In this document: positions 57,190 to 64,000 of the stretch, in pieces
Position numbering within the stretch: the stretch's first letter is position 1
Layout of the letters: each line of letters opens with the position of its first letter
Source: Sulfitobacter sabulilitoris
GTDB lineage: Bacteria > Pseudomonadota > Alphaproteobacteria > Rhodobacterales > Rhodobacteraceae
Direction: 5' to 3'
Length of the DNA: 64,000 nt
NCBI RefSeq assembly: GCF_005887615.1
Contig: NZ_VANS01000002.1
Coordinates: 372,001 to 436,000, forward strand
The notes under the pieces: model-generated
Told to the model about the DNA's origin: nothing
The model's database searches: none
The model's input: only the letters and a program-made list of their open reading frames with translations
Translations under genes and position numbers: made by a program

Positions 57190-57921
57190 TCAATTGTGCT
57201 GCGCGGTGTCATCAACGGCATATTCGTACAGCGCCCTCAGGGTGTTTTCGCCGATCCCCTCAAGACCCTCGACCGTTGGCGAGGTTTCGTTGATCAAAGC
57301 GCCTGCGGGCGCGTATTTGCTATTCATCTTGGTCTTTTTGATCACATCCTTGATATCATATACCGCACGTTGAACGGTGCGGCAAATGCTGTTCAGCTTG
57401 GCGACACGCTGTGTGTTCTCGTCGGTGAACATGCCGCCTTGGGTCGCCCCTTCGAAGACGGTGATCAGGTTTTGCAATTGCAGGTCCGCGATCGAGGAAA
57501 AGTACTGGATATCGTCAAACGCCGCCGGGTTGGATGGCTGCACCGACTGATGCGTCACCAACAAAGATGTGCCGATGACCCGGTCCCGTCCGCCGGGCAT
57601 CGCGATATGTTGCAGCGATGTGTCCCAGTTCTGCGGACCCTTTCCCATGCTCAGCGTTTCGCGGTAACGCAGATCGGCGCGCGCATCCGCACAGGCGGCA
57701 TATCTCCGGTTCACCTCCAATGCCTCTTCCGCTGACAAAAGTTGACCGAGTGTTTTCCCCCTAAGGTCGGAACACCGGAAGCCGGACGCTTTCTCATGGG
57801 CCTTGTTGATGCACAGAAGGGAAAATTCCGCATCTGACGCTGGGCGTTCGGCGGCAAACATCGGCACCGAAAAATGGTCGAATAACTGCGCCAGATCACT
57901 GGGAGAATCAGTGTCGAACAT
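57190..57921 (-). CDS. PAS-domain protein of unknown function
   Basis: A 243-residue soluble protein. Residues about 15-130 look like a PAS sensor (FSVPMFAAER, LCINKAHEKASGFRCSDLRG, then GTSLLVTH). The rest is helical and probably coiled-coil, without a kinase, HTH, GGDEF or other output domain I can recognise. GGAGG lies 5 nt before ATG 57921. It is transcribed toward paaJ, 114 bp away, and may sense a metabolite or redox state linked to that operon, but this is inference. Confidence 0.65.
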   Translation of the reverse strand: MFDTDSPSDLAQLFDHFSVPMFAAERPASDAEFSLLCINKAHEKASGFRCSDLRGKTLGQLLSAEEALEVNRRYAACADARADLRYRETLSMGKGPQNWDTSLQHIAMPGGRDRVIGTSLLVTHQSVQPSNPAAFDDIQYFSSIADLQLQNLITVFEGATQGGMFTDENTQRVAKLNSICRTVQRAVYDIKDVIKKTKMNSKYAPAGALINETSPTVEGLEGIGENTLRALYEYAVDDTAQHN

Positions 57922-58178
57922 GAGGCCTCCAAAAACTGTTGACGGAATGTGCACTCAAAACTCTTACGATTTTCTTGCCAGGCTTCCGAAAACCCGAGCA
58001 AAAATCGCCAAAAATTCGAGGTAAAGGCGCTGCTTCTCGACTTCAGGGCGTCGATCCTCCCAAGGCGAAGGAACACGCACGCGTGCCGGGCCTTGCGCAA
58101 AACGCGGCGTATCGGTTGAACTGGATCCGCGCTGCGCCTTGCGGTTGCGACATCTGTTTGGGACGCCGCCCAATCCGG

Positions 58179-59435
58179 TCAAAGCCCGACCACATCCACC
58201 AATGTGACGCCGTCCGGCAAGCGGTCTCGCAGCCCGGCAAAGACCGTATGCCTGACCAGAACACAGACCACATCGGCCTGTTCAAGCGCCTGATCCAGAG
58301 GGGTCAGGACCACGGGTTTTCCGTCGAAACCGGCGGGCAGGGCGGTGATATGCGGCTCCACCGCGAGCACTTGACAGCCAAGATCGCCGAACCCCCGAAC
58401 GATCTGCACCGCGGGGCTTTCGCGCAGATCGTCGATATCGGGTTTGAAGGCAAGGCCCAGGCAGGCCACCTTGATATCCGACATCGACCGCGATGGCGCG
58501 CCCGACAGCACATCCAGTATCGCGTCGCGGCCTTTCTTCAGCACCCATTCCGGCTTGTCGTCGTTGCGCAGGCGTGCGGCACGGATCAGCTTGGCCTCGT
58601 CCGGGGCGGACGCCACGATGAACCACGGATCGACCGCGATGCAATGTCCGCCCACGCCCGCACCGGGTTGCAGGATGTTGACGCGCGGATGCCGGTTGGC
58701 CAGCGAAATCAGTTCCCAGACGTCGATGCCGACCTTGTCGCAGATGATGGACAATTCGTTGGCAAAGGCGATCTGCACATCCCGGCTGCTGTTTTCCGTC
58801 AGCTTGCACATCTCGGCGGTGCGCGCATCGGTCACGACGCAATCGCCGCGTACCACCTGCTTGTACATCGCCACGGCCATTTCGCTGGCGCGTGCGCTCA
58901 TGCCGCCGATGATGCGGTCATTGTCCACAAGTTCACGCACCACGCGACCGGGCAGCACCCGTTCAGGGCAATGGGCGACCTGTACGTCCGCTTCGTCGCC
59001 TGCGTCCTGCGGAAAGCTCAGATCGGGGCGGGCCTCGGCCAGCCAGCCAGCCAGTTGTTCGGTGGCGCCGATGGGCGAGGTGCTCTCCAGTATGACCAGA
59101 TTGCCGGCCTCGAGAACGGGTGCGATCATGGCACACGCGGATTGGATAAAGCTCAGGTCGGGCTCGTGCGCCGTCTTGAAGGGCGTCGGCACGGCGATGA
59201 TGAACGCTTCGGCCGGTTCCGGTGTCAGGGTGGCGCGCAGCATGCCGCCGGCCACCGCCTTGTGCACGATCCCGTCCAGTTCGGGTTCGACCATCGGAAC
59301 CTTGCCGGCATTGATCGTGTCGACCACGTGGGGGTCAATGTCCACACCGATCACGTTGGTGCCATAGGCCGCGAAAACCGCCGCCGTCGGCAGGCCGATA
59401 TATCCCAGCCCGATCATCGAAATTCGTTCAAACAT
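58179..59435 (-). CDS. wecC: UDP-N-acetyl-D-mannosamine dehydrogenase
   Basis: A 418-residue enzyme that oxidises UDP-ManNAc to UDP-ManNAcA. GLGYIGLPTAAVFA binds NAD; the catalytic cysteine lies in GAGVGGHCIAVDPWF. NRHPRVNILQPG and the FKPDIDDLRESPA segment follow. Its partner wecB lies 51 bp upstream on the same strand. Confidence 0.95.
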   Translation of the reverse strand: MFERISMIGLGYIGLPTAAVFAAYGTNVIGVDIDPHVVDTINAGKVPMVEPELDGIVHKAVAGGMLRATLTPEPAEAFIIAVPTPFKTAHEPDLSFIQSACAMIAPVLEAGNLVILESTSPIGATEQLAGWLAEARPDLSFPQDAGDEADVQVAHCPERVLPGRVVRELVDNDRIIGGMSARASEMAVAMYKQVVRGDCVVTDARTAEMCKLTENSSRDVQIAFANELSIICDKVGIDVWELISLANRHPRVNILQPGAGVGGHCIAVDPWFIVASAPDEAKLIRAARLRNDDKPEWVLKKGRDAILDVLSGAPSRSMSDIKVACLGLAFKPDIDDLRESPAVQIVRGFGDLGCQVLAVEPHITALPAGFDGKPVVLTPLDQALEQADVVCVLVRHTVFAGLRDRLPDGVTLVDVVGL

Positions 59436-59486
59436 CCAAAGACTGTCCTTGCATCGGTGTCATGGTTTGCACCCGCGTGCCCCGGG

Positions 59487-60602
59487 TCAGGACGCACGCA
59501 GCGCGGCGGCAATCCGCTCTGCCGCGCGCCCGTCGCCGTAGGGGTTTGTCGCATGGGCCATTTCGGCATGGGCCTCGGCATCGCGCAACAGCAGCAGTGC
59601 CGCGTCACGGATCGTGGCGGTGTCGGTCCCGACCAGCCGCACCGTCCCTGCCGCCACGGCCTCGGGGCGTTCGGTTGTGTCGCGCATGACCAGCACCGGC
59701 TTGCCAAGGCTGGGGGCTTCTTCCTGAACGCCGCCGCTGTCGGTGATGATCATATGGGCATGGCGCATCAGCCACACAAAGGGCAGGTAATCCTGCGGCG
59801 GCACAAGATGTACATTCGCGGCATCGCCCAAAATGCGGTTCACCGGCCCCTGTACATTGGGATTGAGGTGCACTGGGTACACGATCTGCACGCCGGGTTC
59901 CCGGCTGATCTCCTTGAGCGCCTTGCAGATGTCTTCGAAGCCGCGGCCGAAATTCTCGCGGCGGTGGCCGGTGACCAGGACCATGCGCTTGTCGGCGTCA
60001 AGAAAAGGAAAGAGCGACCGCATCTTTGCATCCAGCGCCGGATCGGCATCGAGCCGCGCAACGACTTGATGCAAGGCGTCGATCACGGTATTGCCCGTGA
60101 CGACGATCTTGTCGTCGTCCACGTTCTCGGCCAGCAGGTTGGTCCGTGCCGTTTGCGTCGGCGCGAAATGGTGCTGGGCGACACGCCCGACGATCATCCG
60201 GTTCATTTCCTCCGGCCAGGGCGCATTGATATTGCCGGTGCGCAGCCCCGCCTCGACATGACCCACGGTGACCTTTGCATAGAACGCGGCAAGCGACGCG
60301 GCCATGGTCGTGGTCGTGTCGCCGTGCACCAAAAGCCTGTCGTAGCCGGCGTCCATGAGAATATCGCGCAGCGCCAGAAGGATATTGGTGGTGATGTCGG
60401 TCAGGTCCTGCCCGGCCTTCATGATGTTCAGATCGAAATCGGGCACGATATCAAAGAGCGTCAGGACCTGATCGAGCATTTCACGGTGCTGCGCTGTCAC
60501 GCAGACATGGGTGACAATGCCCGGCGTGTCCTTCAGGCGCTGCACGACAGGCGCCATTTTGATCGCTTCCGGGCGTGTCCCGAAGACAACAAGAATTTTC
60601 AA
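59487..60602 (-). CDS. wecB: UDP-N-acetylglucosamine 2-epimerase (non-hydrolysing)
   Basis: A 371-residue enzyme that makes UDP-ManNAc from UDP-GlcNAc. [58 protein letters not shown] and the [11 protein letters not shown] motif are all present. It begins at TTG 60602 with GGAAGG upstream. With wecC it forms a UDP-ManNAcA pathway feeding O-antigen or capsule. Confidence 0.95.
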   Translation of the reverse strand: MKILVVFGTRPEAIKMAPVVQRLKDTPGIVTHVCVTAQHREMLDQVLTLFDIVPDFDLNIMKAGQDLTDITTNILLALRDILMDAGYDRLLVHGDTTTTMAASLAAFYAKVTVGHVEAGLRTGNINAPWPEEMNRMIVGRVAQHHFAPTQTARTNLLAENVDDDKIVVTGNTVIDALHQVVARLDADPALDAKMRSLFPFLDADKRMVLVTGHRRENFGRGFEDICKALKEISREPGVQIVYPVHLNPNVQGPVNRILGDAANVHLVPPQDYLPFVWLMRHAHMIITDSGGVQEEAPSLGKPVLVMRDTTERPEAVAAGTVRLVGTDTATIRDAALLLLRDAEAHAEMAHATNPYGDGRAAERIAAALRAS

Positions 60603-61005
60603 TGCAGCGACCTTCCACAGCCTGTCCGGCAAGATGTAGCCGTGGTTACGGATTTGAGATGCAATTGCAAATCAAAAGCTTCGCAGGTGTCGCCGGGTGC
60701 GCGCCTGGCGGCATGCGGCAGGTCGCTTGCGAATTCGCTTTGGCGCCCTGCAGACCGGCGACGTCTTCCACCGGGGTAGGTCTTTGGCGGTCTGCCGGAT
60801 CTGCCGTGGACTTTGGGCCTTGCGATGGCGCGATACCGTCGGTGCGGAAGATGATCTGACGGTGTCCTGCGTCGCCGCGGGCAAGGGCCGATCACGGGAT
60901 GCCGCCCGGGGATCACGCGGTCACTGGTGGCAGCGGGCGGCGGACGTATGATACGACTTGCACCCTGAACGTCCGATTCTTGGCGATGTGATCTGGAGAC
61001 CGTAA
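60603..61005. other. 403-bp intergenic region between wecB and glmM
   Basis: The two genes diverge. No convincing gene is seen; open frames here have no ribosome sites. The notable element is the AT-rich near-palindrome at 60653-60676. GGAG precedes the glmM ATG. Promoter boxes are not clear. Confidence 0.6.
60653..60676. promoter_or_regulatory. AT-rich near-palindrome upstream of wecB
   Basis: TTTGAGATGCAA and TTGCAAATCAAA form a 24-bp sequence palindromic at 20 of 24 positions, with a perfect TGCAATTGCA core. It is 51 bp upstream of the wecB start and strikingly AT-rich for the region. It looks like a protein-binding site. Confidence 0.5.
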
Positions 61006-62346
61006 ATGGCGCGTAGAATATTTGGAACTGACGGCGTGCGCGGGCGGGCCAATGTCGCGCCGATGACGGCGCCGAACATCGTTCGTCTGGCCACGGCGGT
61101 CGGCAAATACTTCAGCAAGGATGACAAGCGTCACCGCGTTGTGATCGGCAAGGACACGCGCCGCTCGGGATACATGCTCGAAAACGCGCTGACGGCCGGT
61201 TTTACCGCCGCGGGCATGGACGTCTTTGCCTTGGGGCCGCTGCCGACGCCCGCGGTCGGGCGCCTGACCAATTCAATGCGCGCGGACCTGGGTGTCATGA
61301 TCTCGGCGTCGCACAACCCCTATTACGACAACGGTATCAAGTTCTTTGGCCCCGACGGCTACAAACTGTCGGATGCGGTCGAGGAAGAGATCGAAGCCAT
61401 GATGGAAGCCCCGGAATTGTCCGTGGACAGCGAATTGATCGGTCGGGTGACGCGCCTGAACGATTCCAGCGGGCGCTATGTCGAATACGCCAAGACGACG
61501 ATGCCGCCCCGGTTGCGCCTGCGCGGTCTAAAGGTCGTGCTGGATTGCGCCAATGGTGCCGCGTACAAGGCCGCGCCCGAGGTCCTGTGGGAGCTGGGCG
61601 CCGAGGTTGTCGCGGTTGGCGTCTCGCCCAACGGGTACAATATCAACGAGGGCTGCGGATCGACCAGCCCGGCATTGGCCGCAAAGACAGTTCTGGAAAC
61701 CGGCGCCGACGTGGGCATCTGCCTGGATGGGGATGCCGACCGGATCGTGATCATTGACGAGAACGGCATCGTTGCCGACGGCGATCAGTTCATGGCGCTT
61801 TTGGCGACGCGCTGGGCGAGCGAGGGGCGGCTGAACCACAACACGCTGGTGGCGACCGTCATGTCCAACCTCGGGCTGGAACGGTATCTGGCCGCGCAGG
61901 GTGTCACGCTGAAGCGGACGTCGGTGGGCGACCGATATGTGGTCGAGGAAATGCGCGCCGGGGGGTTCAATATGGGTGGCGAACAATCGGGCCATATCGT
62001 GATGACCGATTTCTCGACCACGGGCGACGGGCTTGTCGCCGGCCTGCAGTTTCTGGCGATGCTCAAGGAAAGCGGCGAAGCGGCCAGCAAGCTGGTGCGC
62101 TGTTTCGACCCTGTGCCGCAGATGCTGGAAAACGTTCGCTACACGGATGGGACGGCGCCGTTGGAACAGGCCGCGGTGCAGGATGCAATCGCCGGCGGAA
62201 CGCGGCGGCTGGGCGATGGTGGCCGGTTGCTGATCCGCAAGTCCGGGACCGAAGCGTTGATCCGTGTGATGGGCGAAAGCGAGGACGCGGACCTTTTGCG
62301 TGCCGTCATCGAAGACATATCGGGCGCGATCCGAAAGGTCGGCTGA
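61006..62346 (+). CDS. glmM: Phosphoglucosamine mutase
   Basis: A 446-residue enzyme that makes glucosamine 1-phosphate for UDP-GlcNAc, the precursor of peptidoglycan, lipid A and the sugars made by Wec[11 protein letters not shown] begins the protein, S102 in [12 protein letters not shown] is the phosphorylated serine, LDGDADR binds metal, and [12 protein letters not shown] binds phosphate. GGAG lies 8 nt upstream. It converges with the second wecB-like gene after 60 bp. Confidence 0.97.
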   Translation: MARRIFGTDGVRGRANVAPMTAPNIVRLATAVGKYFSKDDKRHRVVIGKDTRRSGYMLENALTAGFTAAGMDVFALGPLPTPAVGRLTNSMRADLGVMISASHNPYYDNGIKFFGPDGYKLSDAVEEEIEAMMEAPELSVDSELIGRVTRLNDSSGRYVEYAKTTMPPRLRLRGLKVVLDCANGAAYKAAPEVLWELGAEVVAVGVSPNGYNINEGCGSTSPALAAKTVLETGADVGICLDGDADRIVIIDENGIVADGDQFMALLATRWASEGRLNHNTLVATVMSNLGLERYLAAQGVTLKRTSVGDRYVVEEMRAGGFNMGGEQSGHIVMTDFSTTGDGLVAGLQFLAMLKESGEAASKLVRCFDPVPQMLENVRYTDGTAPLEQAAVQDAIAGGTRRLGDGGRLLIRKSGTEALIRVMGESEDADLLRAVIEDISGAIRKVG

Positions 62347-62406
62347 CGCGCACCGCCCCGGGCATGGCGCCCGATCGAAACTGCCTTGCCTGCGACCGCG
62401 CGCGGA

Positions 62407-63501
62407 TCACGACAGCGGATGAAGCCGCAACGCGCTGGCCACGCGTTCGGACGTCAATCCGTCCCAAAGCGGAATATCGCGGATGATCGTGTGCGGGCGC
62501 CCGGTTACCTTTGCGATGATAGGTGCGTAATCCGCGTCACTGATCAGGTGGTTCGACCCGCATTCCACCGTCTGCGGCCGCTCGGTATTGTTGCGGAAGG
62601 TAAAGCAGTGCCGTTTCAGAAACGCGGCTTCTTCCTGAACGCCGCCTGAATCGGTCACGACGCATTGCGACAGGCCGATCAGGTGTATGAAATCGATATA
62701 GGCGATGGGATCGCAAATATGCAGGTCGGGCCGGTCGAAAAACGCGGCCCCCCGACCATGTGTTTCGATGGATTGGCGGGTGCGCGGATGCATCGGAAAA
62801 AGCACGGGATGATGCGATGTCAACTGACCCAGCATCGCCGCCAGCCGGTCAAGGGCATCGGGTGCATCGACATTTGCAGGCCGGTGAAACGTGCACAAAA
62901 TGAACCGTTCCAGCCCGGATTCCGCAAGCACCTGCGGGTGATATGACGGATCGTGGATGGACCGGAGCGTGTCGATCATGATGTTGCCGACGAAATGCAC
63001 CGTTTCGATCGACCGGCCCTCGCCATAGACCAGGTTGTCCCACGCCGCCTTGGAAGGTGTCAGATGAAGGTCCGCGATCGAATCGATAAGTACGCGGTTC
63101 AATTCTTCCGGCATGGACGCATCGAAGGATCGCAGGCCCGCTTCGAGATGCGCAACGGCAATGCCCGCACGTTTGGTCGCGATCGTCGCCGCCAGAGACG
63201 CATCCACGTCGCCGGGAACGACGACAATGTCGGGTTTTTCCTCTGACAGGTATTCGGCGAAGGTCTCGGCCAGAACGCCGAGACGATGCATGGGCGAGCG
63301 CGTGTCCTCGACAAGAATTTCCTTGTCGAACGACGCAATCCCGAGCGAGGCCGCGATTTCCGTCGTCATGGGCCCGGGCGGGTGCTGCGCAAGATAGACC
63401 AGCTTCACGTCGCACCAATCCTGATCCTTCAGGCACAGATATAGCGGCGCTATCTTGATGAAATTCGGACGTGTCGCCGCCACGAGCAAGATTTTTCTCA
63501 T
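62407..63501 (-). CDS. wecB: UDP-GlcNAc 2-epimerase paralogue
   Basis: A 364-residue homologue of the WecB at 59487-60602 but clearly divergent. It has VAATRPNFIKIAPLYLCL, GDVDASLAATIA in place of [38 protein letters not shown] and [12 protein letters not shown], so catalytic positions look kept. AGGAG lies 8 nt before ATG 63501. It is downstream of a nucleotide-sugar epimerase gene. It may act on a different sugar or serve a separate glycan. Confidence 0.88.
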   Translation of the reverse strand: MRKILLVAATRPNFIKIAPLYLCLKDQDWCDVKLVYLAQHPPGPMTTEIAASLGIASFDKEILVEDTRSPMHRLGVLAETFAEYLSEEKPDIVVVPGDVDASLAATIATKRAGIAVAHLEAGLRSFDASMPEELNRVLIDSIADLHLTPSKAAWDNLVYGEGRSIETVHFVGNIMIDTLRSIHDPSYHPQVLAESGLERFILCTFHRPANVDAPDALDRLAAMLGQLTSHHPVLFPMHPRTRQSIETHGRGAAFFDRPDLHICDPIAYIDFIHLIGLSQCVVTDSGGVQEEAAFLKRHCFTFRNNTERPQTVECGSNHLISDADYAPIIAKVTGRPHTIIRDIPLWDGLTSERVASALRLHPLS

Positions 63502-63549
63502 TGTGGTCTCTCCTGTTCGGGCCGCCCGGTCATCGCGCGCCACTGGTAC

Positions 63550-63581
63550 AAAAAACGAGGTCCAGGCGCGTCTTTGGACCT
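63550..63581 (-). terminator. Rho-independent terminator or attenuator before the second wecB
   Basis: On the minus strand AGGTCCA pairs with TGGACCT around a 10-nt loop, followed by CG and six T. It ends the epimerase transcript and lies 49 bp before the wecB start, so it could also attenuate read-through. Confidence 0.75.
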
Positions 63582-63770
63582 TCCTAGCGGAAAAAGGCAC
63601 CCCCGCCCAGAGAGCTGCAAGACCTGCCCGCCAAGGGGATCGCTGCGGCTATGTCAAAGGCGTCGTCGCGCCCCTTCCTCGGGGGCTCGACGCGCCATCA
63701 GACAGTGATTTACCCAATGTGCTGTCAATGCTGTCAGTGCCGGCAAGTAAGTTCGACCGAATTTTTCGGA

Positions 63771-64000
63771 TCAGCGCCCGGTGTCGTAATATGCGCGATA
63801 CCAGGAGACAAAGCGCGCTATGCCGTCTTGGATATCGACCCGTGGCGCATAGCCGGTGAGGCGCTGCAGCAGCGTGATGTCGGCCCATGTCGCGGGCACG
63901 TCGCCCGGTTGGATCGGCATCAGGTTGCGGGTAGCGCGGTGGCCCGTGGCGGTCTCGATCGCCTCGATGAAATCCAGCAGGGGCACGGCTTTTCCATTGC
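63771..64000 (-). CDS. NAD-dependent nucleotide-sugar epimerase, C-terminal part (runs off the end)
   Basis: The frame is open to the right edge. The visible 75 or so residues end in ARFVSWYRAYYDTGR and contain LMPIQPGDVPATWADITLLQ, the usual tail of UDP-glucuronate 4-epimerase-type proteins. This would supply UDP-galacturonate or a similar sugar. The catalytic part is outside the window. Stop is at 63773-63771; the terminator is about 190 bp further on. Confidence 0.75.
   Translation of the reverse strand, partial: NGKAVPLLDFIEAIETATGHRATRNLMPIQPGDVPATWADITLLQRLTGYAPRVDIQDGIARFVSWYRAYYDTGR

Noticed and set aside
55819-57735. Open frame of 638 codons on the plus strand
   Set aside because: Antisense to paaA, paaJ and the PAS gene, all supported by strong family motifs.
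57964-58182. 72-codon minus-strand frame between wecC and the PAS gene
   Set aside because: No ribosome site, arginine/serine-rich shadow-like composition and no homology I recognise; the gap is probably untranslated.
57939-60779. Open frame of 946 codons on the plus strand
   Set aside because: Antisense to wecC and wecB, with the residue composition of a GC-rich shadow frame (many H, R, Q) and no domain.

Overview
The window looks like chromosome from an alphaproteobacterium of the Roseobacter group (Rhodobacteraceae). This rests on high GC content, gene-by-gene resemblance to proteins I know from that group, and characteristic neighbourhoods: peptidyl-prolyl isomerase-argJ-mutT divergent from secA, rimP-nusA-ylxR-infB, dnaK-dnaJ, kdsD-lptCAB-hpf-ptsN and paaJ-paaABCDE-paaZ-paaX. 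I see no rRNA, tRNA, insertion sequence, prophage or CRISPR array. About 58 protein genes fill nearly all of the window.

Layout. 1-134: end of a CCA-adding enzyme gene. 303-5257: paired ABC exporter half-transporters and a TrmA/RlmD-type RNA methyltransferase. 5356-7207: envelope set of two L,D-transpeptidases and a CAP-domain lipoprotein. 7348-9541: a small secreted or membrane protein, ferrochelatase and a BioC-like protein. 9557-14517: comF-grxC-amidase-marR, ubiG facing the other way, then proline iminopeptidase and a short solute-binding protein. 14659-19987: the rimP-nusA-ylxR-infB operon, preceded by a promoter and terminator-like leader. 20039-22802: a 54-residue gene, mutT, argJ and a PPIase on the minus strand. 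22975-28495: secA, an exported unknown and a solute-binding/OmpA fusion. 28492-32501: radC, dnaJ and dnaK on the minus strand, then alkB.

33368-44559 is a surface-glycan region: a capsule-type ABC permease, cysQ, a CMP-Kdo-synthetase-like gene, galU, galE, four glycosyltransferases and a sulfotransferase-like protein with two sulfotransferase-like halves. CysQ removes PAP, the by-product of sulfotransferases, so the two may be linked in making a sulfated glycan. 44568-49338 on the minus strand is the lipopolysaccharide supply and transport block (kdsD-lptCAB) with hpf, ptsN and a short RNase D. 49395-57075 is the phenylacetyl-CoA epoxidase pathway with its repressor PaaX, and a PAS-domain protein lies upstream. 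58179-64000 returns to surface sugars: wecB, wecC, glmM, a second divergent wecB and the end of a nucleotide-sugar epimerase gene.

The most interesting unexplained signals are non-coding or small: a 10-bp direct repeat at exactly 30-bp spacing over a candidate cysQ promoter; a short leader ORF with an ideal ribosome site before the ABC exporter; a promoter-terminator leader before rimP; a PaaX-like split palindrome before paaJ; an AT-rich near-palindrome before wecB; and a 54-codon gene with a strong ribosome site after infB. Promoter and operator calls are by eye and untested.
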